Assembly: GCA_002118135.1 (NCBI GenBank)
Contig: BDIU01000403.1
Location: 1-63,039, forward strand
DNA: 63,039 bases
Source of the DNA: Trebouxia sp. TZW2008
Lineage: Eukaryota; Chlorophyta; Trebouxiophyceae; Trebouxiales; Trebouxiaceae
Reading direction: 5' to 3'
The first letter of the stretch is position 1, and every line of letters starts with the position of its first letter. The notes under the pieces are model-generated. The model saw only the letters and a list, made by a program, of their open reading frames with translations, had not been told where the DNA came from and did no database searches. Below, one piece after another: positions 54,501 to 63,039 of the stretch. The position numbers and the translations under genes are program-made.

Positions 54501-57500
54501 TGATGCGGGCTGCTTGCACCCTTGCATCAGTCAAGTTGTCCGCTGCCAGCGTGAGGGGCACAGTCATGGTGACGTCGTAAACCTGCTGCACTTGGACTAA
54601 CCTCCAAGCATTGGCTATTTGAGCACTGCTGTCCTTTGCCCTGCAAACCAGGATATGTATGTCACGTCGCAGCATGTGTGTTGTGTTTGGACCTTTTGCT
54701 GGGACACTGTAGGGTGCTTGAGCCCTTGCATCAGTCAAAATTGTCCGCTGCCAGTGTGAGGGAAACGGTCATGCTGACATTATAGACCTGCTGCACCTGG
54801 ACTGACCTCCTAGCATTGGCCAGCTGGGGACTGCTGTCCATGCCCTGCAGTCATGGATATGCACATTTTCTTATGATTGATCACTGCTGTCTGTGGTCCG
54901 ACAATTTGAATATGTATGCCAAGGTGCTGACAATGTGTTGCGTTTTGCACCCTGTTGATTTATCTTTGCTGTCTTTTGCCCAGGACCAACATTGGGACCG
55001 CAAGTTGATGCATCAGCTTAGTTGACGGATTTCAAGATTTGCACCTTCATATGGGTACTGCTGTCTTACGTCCTCAACACAGATCAAGGTGAGATCAAAG
55101 GTCTGGCTCAGTTGGGCATTTTGTAGTCTGATGCCTTTTTTGGTCATTTGTGTCCTTTGTGCCACATATCTCAGCAGCATGCACTTGCACGTCAAGTAGT
55201 GCTGTTCAATTTGTGATTTGATGGTCTTGAGTGACAAGGCTCTTAAGTTGCATCAGAGGCTCCCATCATGATGCATAATGGCAGAGAATTTCCTTTGTGC
55301 TTGTTTTGTTGTACCTGTACAGATACAGGTAGGAGCCTGGAGGGCAGAGGCCTATAGCTGCAAAGGTAATGTCACACGCCGGGCAGGGTGGCGTGCCGCA
55401 GGGAGTCACGTCCACTACCACTATGCTGCTGCTAATGTCCTGGCCTATGCTGTCTGTTGCCACTGCCCCACAGCCCTGCAAACAGCATGTACATGTTTAT
55501 GCATTAGCCATGTGGGCTAATGCACACAACAACGATGTCACAGGCTGGGCAGGGTCCAGTGCCACAGGGGGTTACGTCCACTACCACTACGCTGCTGCTG
55601 ATGTCCTGCCCAATGCTGTCTGTTGCCACTGCCCCAAAGCCCTGCAGTGCGCAGTCATCATAAGCCTTCCTTACATAGTCAACACAAGCTTATAACACAG
55701 CAAGCATTGGCATGCTTGTGAGAAGTGCAATTGTATGCTAAGGCCTTGTCACATGCCGGGCAGAGCCGTGTGCCACAGGGGGTCTCGTCCACTACTACTA
55801 TGCTGCTGCTAGTGTCCTGCCCAATGCTGTCTGTTGCCACTGCCCCACAGCGCTGCAGTGATGACTGATGCAGTTGCATCATCGAAGTACATATTGGCCA
55901 AGCTTCGGACACAGAACATAGACAAGCAAACGCTTCCCATCGCTAGTGTCAGGCAGACAGAAGCCTGGTGCTGCATCAGCCATGGGCCAGGGGAGGGACT
56001 GGACTTCACAACTCAGCCTGAGTAAGTAAGAAGCAATGTTGGCACGGGAAGGCAATGCACGTGGATTCAGCTGGACCTGATCTGCACAGCCACAGACTGC
56101 TCCGAGCGCTAACAATCAAGCATTGCAGTTCAGGCTGTGCTTCCCACAGGACCAGTATCAAAACTTGTCTACAAAGGACATCCATAATGAAAATACCACT
56201 TTGTTGCTGTCGCTACTGCAGGGCGCCAGGGGGGTGGTGGCTGCTACACCATAAGGAGTGGTTACACTGGTGGAGTTGCCGGATGACGCTGTCAGGACCA
56301 CTCCTGGAAGGCCAGTTTGCAATGAGTCCCTGCACAACACACATGCTGCTATTTGAGTGCCCAGTGGCAGCATATTACTTATGTGTGAAAGGCCGGTTTG
56401 CAGTAAAGCCCTGCATAACGCATGTGCTGCTATTGAAATGATTTAGTGTGGATCAATTTGCTGGCATGGCTCTTGCCATGGCTGCAGGCTAGCAACGTGT
56501 GCCGTGCTGGATCTCTTGATTGCATTGCTGCTAGCAAAATATGCTGCTGCTCCTATTAAGCGCATAGAACCTCTGAGTGCTCTTGTGTCACGTCCAACAT
56601 GGGATGATAGGACAATGACGATGTGCAGTCGGGCGTGCTTTGTACTCGTAACATCGTAGAATGACTCCTTTTTGGGACACACAGGTGCAATGCTTGCATC
56701 TGCCTTGTATGGATGGCCTGTCTGCAGATTGTCAGGTATGGTATGTAAGACATTGACGGCATGATTGTGTGCATGAGCAAATGCAGATGGCACATAAAGC
56801 ACTGCTGCAGAGGTCTTCAGTGCAGTGCCTGAGACTGTACTGACTCACAACACAGCAGATGAGCCAATTGCTTGAGTCTCAAAGGTACTGCAAACATGGA
56901 CTTGGCATACCTGACAGAACATCCAACACTGGAGCAAGTGCCGTCACTGCACAAGACCTGGCCAGAATCACAAGGGTCAACAATCTGGATGGTGCGCACA
57001 GCACTGCCATTCTTGCTGGGAATGGACAGGTCAAAGACCATGAAAGTCACAGCAAATGTGGTCCCAACTGGCTGGCTGGTGTTGATGCCGCACAGACTCA
57101 CACCCTGCTCTGTGAACTTGTACCCTGCAGCCAGAAGCATTGTTGGCAATGGCTTGCAGGTCAGTGCAGTGGTAGTTTGCCTTCAGAGACAACTCATGCT
57201 CCAGTGACGCAAAATGACTGTGACAGCACCTGTCAAGGAAATTCAGCTTGACTTGTTTATCTTTTTTTGCAAAGCTTCAAGGACAGCTGCAAACAGTGCC
57301 CTTTGCCTGCCTTCTTGATCCAATGAACACAATGGTGAGTACGAGTGCATGACTGCAATATGCTCCAAGCAGGACAGTTAGAAAATCAAGCTGCTGCATG
57401 CCTGATTATGTGCTCAACGCTACTCGCTAAGCTGGCCAATTTGAGTGAGGTAGCAAAAGTAGCTGGCACCCAACGTGTCAACAGCAGACATGGCTGGAGC

Positions 57501-60500
57501 ACAGCAGGCAAGCAAGGGTGCTCACCTGGGCAGTTGTTGCCAAGACAGGAGGCAGGAGGGCAGGCCAAGATAGCGCTGGTAAGATTTCCATCTGATGCAC
57601 TGACTGCTGTTGCTCCAAGCTCGCAAGGTGAGCCTGCACAGCCAATGTGACTCAGGTATGAGCACTTAGCATTATGCTACACATACAGAAGTGCAGGCAT
57701 GCCGAGGCAAGATGCCTACCGAGTGGGCTTTGTAATATACATCTGAACAGACTTGCAGGAAAAAGAAGCATAAGGCATAGGGTCTGCTAGTTGACTACAC
57801 TCTCCTCATGTCATGCTATGATCCATCATGCAGCAGATGTGTATGACAGCACTGCCTGAGCCATCCAATGTAAACCATATCATGTTGGTCACGCGCAGGA
57901 TGAGAGCAGTGTAGGTATGCTACCTGAACTTGGCTGCTGCCCCGCAACACATGCACCATAATAGGATCCCTGCTTGACTATGACCAAGGACGAGGTGTAT
58001 GCATTGTTGACTAGTGTGACCACAGGCGGCGTAGTGACTGTGGAGGCGAGTGGCTTGCTGCCTATACACAGCCCACTGCTGCTGCAGCTAACCTGCAATC
58101 AGACAGTGCAAGCGTCTTTTGGTACATCCTGGGAGCAGCTTGTGCCCAAGCAGACAATGGAACTGATGTCATTGCAGTTGTGAAGTGGTGTCAGCCATGC
58201 AGGATGATGACAGCAAGCTGACAAAAGATTTGAATGAGTTGCGGGTCAATCTGCATTGGTACAGAATGGCTTTGGGCAAAACTGTATGGAGGCTGATCTG
58301 TATGCACCAGACAGGGCCATGGAATCTCGCTAGCCAGCTGGCTGAGCATGAAGATGATCTGCGGGTAGCAGCAGTATGAAGCAGCGACATGGACTGAAAG
58401 CAGTGTGAAGCAGAAGCAGAGTTAACAGCAATGTGAAGCAGCTGCAGGGGCAAACAGCAGTGTGAAACAGCAGCAAGGACTGACCTGATTGGAGCATAAG
58501 GTTTCTCCTGAGTTGCATATGGGTTGCACTGCTAGGGTGCGACTGACGCTGGCTGAAATGCCTTGACTGTTGGTAACTGAAAACACAATAGTGTACACAC
58601 CTGTCTGGGTGGGATCATAACCGCATGCCCTGATGCCATTCTGGCTGAAAAGATATCTGCAGCAGGGGACAACAGTCAGAGCTGTGGTCGGGCTAGACAC
58701 AACACAAAAGCAGCTTTGCTGGTGGTGTGCTAGGGATGAACTTGTTGTGGTAGGTGCCTTTCAAGCTTGTGAAAGCAATTTACGTAAACAGGGCACACAC
58801 ATGGAGTTACGAGTACTGATGCCACAGCTGACAGAACAATGTTACAGTTCACAGCTCGCAATGCATGTGTCTTGGCTCCCTACACAGAAAGCTTAACTTG
58901 CATCTGCGCCTCCTGCTGTAACATTCTGCAGCACTGCGATGAGGTGTGCATTCAGTACAACAGCCAGACAATGCCAAGTAGGGTGCCTTACTTGCCAGTA
59001 GAGTTGGAGCATGCTTGGACATACGGAGTCAACACACCGTCTAAAGAATCTGTAGCACTTGCACCCCTGCATGCAAACTCAAGTGCTGAATGCAACCTGC
59101 TCAGTCCTTGAACACTTCTCAAGCATGCCATAGGACAAGATACCTACACAACTCATCTGACTGCAATTTCATGTGGCCAAGTCTGCAAAGATGTGAATCA
59201 ACTTCCCGAGGTTTACGTACAACTGTGCTGTGGGGGTTCATGCATAGGGTTGAGACACCAGCAATGTCTTATAAGATGATGTCCCACAGACAGCAGCAAT
59301 AGCAACAATTGGCTCATGGGTGCACCATGTTGCTCGCAGGTTCATAACTAATGCAAGCTTGGCAGCACCTGTCACAGATGACATCAGTGGGCTGGGGGCT
59401 AGGGCAGGCCAAATAGGAAGTGCCCTGAGTGATCCCCAGCACAGCTTGGCCTATGAGCTTGATGGTGGGGTAGGAGGGGGCGGGGGTAGCTGTGGCCACA
59501 ACACTGGGAATGCACAGCCCACTAGAGGTGCTGCAATAGAGGCTGCTGTCTGGGGCTGTGCACAGTACTGTGGGGGCTCTGCAGGCTACATACACACGCC
59601 GGATGCCTGGGATGGCTGCATTCCCTGCTGAGTCCTGCAGTCAGGTCCAAACACTGACTTTCAAAAAAGCAGCTGGTGCACTTTTGCTGTCTCAAATTGC
59701 ATGACGACAACAAAGAATTTCACAAGACTGTCTGCAATTGAGGTGATCACAAAGGACATAAAGGGATGCATGAGCGCGGAAGTCATGCTCTGTTGCCACA
59801 GATGGGTGTGTGCTGACGTATCCTTGGGCGCAACGCTTGTAAATCCAGGGAGTTGCATTGTGAAGATATATGTGCCGCGGACATGCAGCAATATCAAAAT
59901 TGACAAATTGCTCGTGAAAGGTTGGTGATGGTGGAATCCTGGTAGGAGAACTGTTGCTTACGAGAACTGCAAGGCAGCAAGTTGTCCTGCAGCAGGCAAT
60001 TCCAAAGCCCTTGAGAGCGCATATGCCTGATGAGTTGGCTTTGACCTGTTGTCTGTGACAGCAGTGTGGTACGCTTTTCGGCTGAAAGCTCATCAACTCA
60101 CGAGCAAAGGCGCAGAGGGCAACAAATGAAGGCACAATGCTTGTTTGTAGTCATGCAGATGTGTCCACATGATGCTGTTTTGCTGCAAGCTGTACATCAG
60201 TGGACGTGAGCTGCAGAAAAGCATCCTAACACAGTGCTGATCCATACACAGAATGTCAAAATCCCTGCTAGGCCAAGCCGATGTGCTGCGATTACATTCA
60301 GGAGTAGTGTCCGACCTGTACACTGTAGGTGATGGTGTAATATGAAGAGCCTGTGGGACTGCTGGTTGACACAGCACCAATGCCATAAGCAGACAGGCTA
60401 TTGGTAATGTTGCCATCAATGTTGTCATAAGCAACAGCTCCAGGATCAGTGTACACAACACCTATAGGCAATCAAAAGCAAATCATCAGACACAGTTTGG

Positions 60501-63039
60501 GCCCCCGATTTTGTTCCAAGGATGCATTAATCTGGCTGTTGCTGCTTTAGGTTTTGCATTGATACTGAGGCACACACAGCACGGACAGGGTTGCTAACTT
60601 ATGTATCAGGCAGGAGATTTGCAGTATATATATGTCAGCTATGGTGGTACAGTGTAGCAATCCACAGACTGAATGTGTTGAGTGCTGTCTAGCAAGGGCA
60701 GTTACGCAACAGCTGGGAAGTGCCCCAAGCAAACAGCATGAACGTCAGGAGCTCAATGTACAAAAGCAGCCAAACCATTCATATATTGGCAGCAGTGTGC
60801 ACATGCAAACAAGGAAGAAGACAGTTGCATGTAGTTGGGTCAGAGGGCATGTGACATACCAACATGCACTGTTGTAGCCACGTAGCCAGTGTCATTGACA
60901 CTGTGAGGCGCAGGTGCTTTCACAGTGATGACTGGAGCTGTTGTGTCTGCAGTTGCGACCGGCGTGAAACTTGCTGAAGCACATATGGAGGTTGCTGGCA
61001 AGCAAGCTGTATACACTGAGCATCTGCAGCATCATAAGATTTAGCAGCATCGTATATTGACAGATCTCAACATGTGGGCGACATTTGTGCCAGGAGTGCA
61101 GCATCAGATCTAAGCAGAGAGAAGCGCAACAATGCATGGGCAACAGCTTGTGCTGTACAGCAAGACCAACGCATTGTCTGTGTCGCATTGACGTGAAAAA
61201 CAATCTGTCAAGAGGCCACTTCTGTCCACAGGCCGTTACAGCAAGCTGCCTAATGCATAGCTCGCATTGCCAACGATACGTGCATGCTTGTGCCCAGAGC
61301 CTTTCCAACCATGCCATAGTGGCGCGTGGATCGCTTGATGCGCTGCTAGCTGCACTGGCATCATGCAAAGTACATCATGGCTGTTGACAGCATTCACACT
61401 AGTCGTTCAGCAAGTTCTGACCTGCATGTCGCCGTACACATATGCTCTGGCGCGACACAGGGGCTCACAACCGTCACAGTCCTGGTTGCAGTGCCAACAT
61501 TGCCTGCCTTGTCAATTGCAGTGTATGTGATGGTGTACGTGCCAGCCTGCATAGCCATTGCTTGCTCAAAGCCAGGTTGTTAGGGACAGGAAGGAATGAA
61601 AGTTGCCATGCAGGATTGCAGACTTCAAGCAGGCTCTGCATGATTGCCAACAACTGCCTTCAGTCTTTGAGCAAATGCAGAAACCTAATCATACACATTT
61701 GTTCAGCTGGCAGAAGCTTCTCACAGGAGTCCTTGTTCAAGTGGCGTCAAGGAAAGCAATGAGTATAACGCATGTCCTGGTAAACAGCGGTGCACCAATG
61801 CTGTCGACAACAACTTGCATTGTGCATTGACTTCACAAGCAGCAATGGCAATCACAACAGTCGCTATCAGAGGTAGGCAGCAGTGGCAGCATTACTGTGC
61901 CTACATTGCTTATGCCGGGCTTAAGTACATGCAACGCAGTAACTCACCACCATAGTGTCGACGGAGCTCAGCCCTGTGGCAACCACATTGTTGATTGCCC
62001 CATCAATGGCGTCATATGCTGTTGCACCAGCATCTGTGTAGGCTTGACCCTGCAAGCAGCATATCAATCAGTCGATTAATCAATCAATCAATCACTCACT
62101 GGTTTGCGAACCCAACAAGGGGGTCATACAGACAATGCCAAGAAAGTCGCTCTGTTACATCTGACAACAACAAAAATCCACAAACTTGTTGATAGCGATG
62201 GTAATGTACCTCACACGGTACGCAGTCCATCAGAAAATGTCATCAGTGTAAATGTTATCAGTGCAGAATCTATCACAGTCAGCTGAACGCGTGCAAGAGT
62301 GACATGTGCCATGCAGCACAAATCAGGTGACATGCATCTCAAGCTAGGTTTTGTGCACGTGCAACCAGGTTTTGCTGCTCAGACTACTCATGCTGTCTGT
62401 GCAACGTAAAAGCAGATTCCACCTGAGCCTAAAACACAAGCAATCCTGATTGATTGTGTGTTGAGGAACGAAGACATACAACAGCCTACCTGAGTCACAG
62501 AGGCAGTTTTTGATCCCAGCACAGTCACCAGCGGTGCTACTGTGTCAGTTGGGGATGCCAAGGTGGTGTAAGGCCCACTTGGGGGTGGGGTTGGAGCTGC
62601 TGGGGTCTGGCTTGCAGGTGGCGGTGGCCTGAGCAGTGGTGACGGTGGCGGAGGTGGCAAGCTTGGTGGAGGTGGTGAGGACACTGAGGCTGATGGAGGT
62701 GGCGAGGACACTGAGGCTGATGGAGGTGGTGGGGTTGACTCAGGAGGTGGTGGGGGTGACTCTGGAGGCGGAGGGGAAGCCTCAGGGGGAGGGCTGGGGG
62801 GCGGAGGTGAATTAGCAGGAGCGCCTGGTGGTGGCGCTGGAGGTTCAGGCGGTGGTGGTGATACAAGCTCTGGCAGCGGCGGTGAATTTTCAGGCGGTGG
62901 TGCTGGGTTCGCAGGTGGTGGTGGATTTTCCGGCGGCGGTGGTGGGGTTTCAGGCGGTGGCTCAGAGGAGGGTTCAGGAGGAGCTGGAGGGGGGCTTTCA
63001 ACAGGTAGTGAGGGGGGTGGAGACGGCTCAGAAGGAGTT
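39741..63039 (-). CDS. Giant polycystin-type channel protein (5' end beyond the window)
   Basis: This is a PKD-family membrane protein spread over more than 30 exons, with TGA at 39741-39743. In protein order: proline-rich stalk (62490-63039), Ig-like DUF5011/HYR-type repeats (about 52.8-62.0 kb), a polycystin TOP-like domain (50052-50931), membrane helices and pore (46090-49462) and a very long low-complexity tail (39741-45526). Checked exons at the 3' half: 39741-40651, 41012-41170, 41625-41693, 42020-44378, 44807-44997, 45360-45526, 46090-46321, 46711-46867, 47249-47375, 47730-47962, 48342-48540, 49234-49462, 50052-50298, 50689-50931, 51363-51483, 51781-52044, 52759-52913 and 53384-53580. 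All junctions up to 53580 agree in phase. The join around 53.6-53.9 kb is not resolved, so two adjacent genes cannot be excluded. Polycystins are cation channels or their receptor-like partners, often ciliary in algae. Confidence 0.75.
44517..44760 (-). repeat. Two decayed copies of a polycystin tail exon end
   Basis: On the minus strand, two segments (about 44517-44560 with MFPGSHLAQRQPGQ, and about 44671-44760 with a PRARLQSQ-like end) repeat the end of the exon 44807-44997 (MFPGSPLARLQSQ). Both keep a CAG|GTG-like donor. A fragment of the same exon start (LLHDWLDSYL-like) recurs upstream at about 45075-45130. Confidence 0.7.
45575..45660 (-). repeat. Decayed copy of polycystin exon 45360-45526 start
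   Basis: The plus-strand string GATGTGAATGCCTTTCAGTG with TCCTGCAG at its end mirrors the start of the real exon (GATGTGAATGCCTTCAATGC, TCCTGCAG). The copy lies just upstream in gene direction and has frameshifts. Confidence 0.65.
45722..45790 (-). repeat. Dispersed repeat, copy A
   Basis: TGCTAGACAGGCTCAGCAGG followed by CCCAGGTAGGCATGTACTGG is nearly the same as 52248-52315 (TGCTAGACAGACTCAGCAGG, CCCAGCTAGATGTGTACTGA), 6.5 kb away and in the same orientation. It is not related to any exon found here. Likely a fragment of a dispersed element; the full element is unknown. Confidence 0.6.
46565..46645 (-). repeat. Decayed copy of the polycystin S6 exon end
   Basis: The plus strand has TTACCGCCACAGGATGAGGA and TACTGCTGATGAGCA, close to the donor end of the real exon at 46711 (TTACCACCAGAGGATAAGGA, TGCTGCTGATGGG). 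It includes a donor-like GTAAGC. Confidence 0.65.
48003..48150 (-). repeat. Decayed copy of the polycystin S3-S4 exon start
   Basis: The plus-strand block GCCAGCTTATTGACTGTGCT, GGCTGCCATGCTGATTGA, GTGAGGGTCCATCTTC repeats the 5' half of exon 47730-47962. The copy has lost frame through small indels and still ends with a CTGCAC acceptor-like site. Confidence 0.75.
48785..49022. repeat. ATGGCACAG-type degenerate minisatellite
   Basis: ATG(G/C)CACAGATGT-like words recur about 15 times with spacings of 10-24 bp, inside an intron of the polycystin gene. It is low-complexity tandem DNA with no coding value. Confidence 0.75.
49055..49140 (-). repeat. Decayed copy of the first channel-helix exon end
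   Basis: The plus strand at 49065-49140 (CTGACAATGCCTCTGCTGCC, CTGACCCAGA) repeats the 3' end of exon 49234-49462 (CTGACGATGCCTCCGCTGCC, CTGAGCCAGA), including a CACCTGCA-like donor context. Confidence 0.75.
49670..50035 (-). repeat. Three partial copies of the TOP-domain exon end
   Basis: Starts near 49685, 49868 and 49977 each repeat the donor end of exon 50052-50298 on the plus strand (CCCATATATCTGAAGCTCCT, GAAGGTCAGCAGCCTAGCAG and similar). The first is longest, reaching the GGCGCATGAGGCAGTTGGT equivalent. All have mutations that break the frame. Confidence 0.8.
50052..50931 (-). other. Polycystin TOP-like extracellular domain
   Basis: Two exons encode SCGSKFGKFKTSCTYNHTLY (paired cysteines and N-glycosylation sites), a YDSSLVVG segment, then DFYNVSSAAREVAPYTGTPY, FDNRLLADDTNRLMDVLTDG and NTATVTARLLTFNEELQMYG. 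In polycystins such a 200-residue domain sits between S1 and S2 and ends with the 'T..v.v.f..yN...' strand seen here as TATVTARLLTFNEEL. A clear S1 helix just upstream was not found. Confidence 0.6.
52248..52315 (-). repeat. Dispersed repeat, copy B
   Basis: This is the second copy of the roughly 70-bp element described at 45722-45790. On the minus strand both copies end in a similar open stretch (LxGPAExV then stop), which may reflect the end of an element-encoded protein. Confidence 0.6.
52590..53210 (-). repeat. Copies of the 52759-52913 polycystin exon
   Basis: One copy at about 52600-52690 keeps TYLLSYAG at its end. A second at about 52970-53070 reads MSLKEASLWVMPYSNVV, like MSLKEDPLWVVPYSTID of the real exon. 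A third short piece at about 53165-53210 keeps the CTGCCTGAATGCA(G/A)GTCA string. The real exon is flanked on both sides. Confidence 0.8.
54243..54320. repeat. Mixed CA/GATA simple repeat
   Basis: The stretch is made of CACAGACACACAG, GATAGATAGACAGACAGACA and similar words, in a polycystin intron. Confidence 0.8.
54700..55150 (-). repeat. Two decayed copies of the ~54430-54620 exon
   Basis: A copy at about 54725-54835 reads QVQQVYNVSMTVSLTLAADN, almost identical to QVQQVYDVTMTVPLTLAADN of the downstream exon, then breaks frame. A more distant copy at about 55060-55145 (NAQLSQTFDLTLICVED) ends in a GTAAGA donor. Confidence 0.75.
55370..55865 (-). repeat. Three open, near-identical exon copies in the polycystin ectodomain
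   Basis: Minus-strand copies at about 55370-55478 (GCGAVATDSIGQDISSSIVV), 55540-55643 (GFGAVATDSIGQDISSSVVV) and 55750-55856 (RCGAVATDSIGQDTSSSIVV) each start after a TGCAG acceptor and continue VDxTPCGTxxCPACD without a stop. Spacing is about 170-210 bp. Any of the three could be the spliced exon. Confidence 0.8.
58370..58480. repeat. Short minisatellite (GAAGCAG..GCAGTGT words)
   Basis: GAAGCAG, AGCAGTGTGAAGCAG and AACAGCAGTGTGAAACAGC recur about five times just downstream of the donor of exon 58485-58656, in an intron. Confidence 0.65.
62064..62098. repeat. (ATCA)n microsatellite
   Basis: Seven or eight consecutive ATCA/ATTA-like tetramers (AATCAATCAATCAATCACTC) lie in the first sequenced polycystin intron. 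Confidence 0.8.
62490..63039 (-). other. Proline-rich (hydroxyproline-rich-glycoprotein-like) stalk
   Basis: The exon reads through the right window edge and encodes about 150 residues of PPPPxSPPP-type repeats (SPPPPSPPPEASPPPPESPP and similar), then SPTDTVAPLVTVLGSKTASV, the first Ig-like strand, and a CAG|GTAGG donor at 62490. PPPSPPP-type tracts are typical of algal cell-wall glycoproteins and pherophorins. The signal peptide must lie beyond the window. Confidence 0.75.

Larger units (their letters stand above)
52759..62049 (-). other. Ectodomain: DUF5011/HYR-like repeats with Cys-rich connectors
   Basis: Exons encode a recurring unit 'aP.itl.G....v..G..Y.D.Ga.A.D..dG.iT..v...G.vdt...G.YtitYtv.D.aGn....RtV.V..pC...e.lC...C'. 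Examples: 61948-62049 (QAYTDAGATAYDAIDGAINN), 61422-61546 (AGTYTITYTAIDKAGNVGTA), 60860-~60970 (TTAPVITVKAPAPHSVND), 60316-60461 (VVYTDPGAVAYDNIDGNITN), 59369-59634 (RRVYVACRAPTVLCTAPDSS), 58485-58656 (SRTLAVQPICNSGETLCS), 57924-58092, 57526-57633 and 56911-57124 (RTIQIVDPCDSGQVLCSDGT). Other exons, for example 53384-53580 and about 54430-54620, carry hydrophobic, N-glycosylated strands. These are extracellular adhesion-type folds. Confidence 0.65.

Noticed and set aside
1..63039. CRISPR arrays, phage or bacterial operons
   Set aside because: The tandem repeats have irregular units and lie in introns, genes are split by introns, and no bacterial-type gene cluster or cas gene was seen.

Overview
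The window is nuclear DNA of a eukaryote, most probably a green alga (core Chlorophyta). Genes are cut into many short exons. Acceptors are almost always TGCAG preceded by a pyrimidine-poor tract, donors are GTGAG/GTAAG-like, and protein-coding exons are richer in GC than the surrounding DNA. The gene set also fits an alga: a TmcB/TmcC-type membrane PAS protein, a very large polycystin whose N-terminus is a hydroxyproline-rich-type PPPPSP tract, and a secreted-type beta-helix protein. No rRNA, tRNA, operon or CRISPR structure was seen. All gene models below were built by reading splice sites and checking codon phase by hand. Boundaries are therefore proposals, though several models close exactly in frame.

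Layout, left to right. Bases 1-110 hold the end of a non-LTR retrotransposon reverse transcriptase fragment. Bases 111-2270 have only weak candidate exons. 2271-17010 (minus) is one gene of about 35 exons, a TmcB-like protein with N-terminal membrane helices, a HAT/TPR-like linker, about five PAS domains and a C-terminal membrane block. It shares a 364-bp divergent promoter with a BAR-domain gene (17375-19116, plus, 243 aa). A bZIP gene with an AT-hook-like motif and an odd basic region (19995-23111, minus, 448 aa) is followed by a small unrecognised gene (23511 to about 24300, minus). Next comes a pectate-lyase-superfamily beta-helix gene (25098-29825, plus, 344 aa). A TBC RabGAP gene (30327-35901, minus, 686 aa) and an OsmC-like gene (37289 to about 38640, minus) follow. 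From 39741 to the right edge (minus, incomplete at its 5' end) lies one giant polycystin gene: proline-rich stalk, DUF5011/HYR-like ectodomain repeats, polycystin TOP domain, channel helices and a very long disordered tail.

The most unusual property of the region is not a single gene. In at least four genes (pectate-lyase-like, TBC, OsmC-like, polycystin) the introns carry one to five additional copies of the neighbouring exon, often with its acceptor or donor, in every stage from about 90 percent identical and fully open to clearly decayed. The clearest cases are six 163-180 bp repeats of the second TBC exon, a duplicated pectate-lyase exon whose inclusion adds exactly 61 codons in frame, and three open near-identical exons in the polycystin ectodomain. 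This looks like continuing local tandem duplication at exon scale, feeding either alternative splicing or pseudo-exon decay.

Functionally, the PAS membrane protein and the polycystin both look like sensory or ion-signalling proteins. The BAR and TBC proteins suggest membrane curvature and Rab-controlled trafficking. There is no evidence that these genes form a pathway beyond being neighbours.
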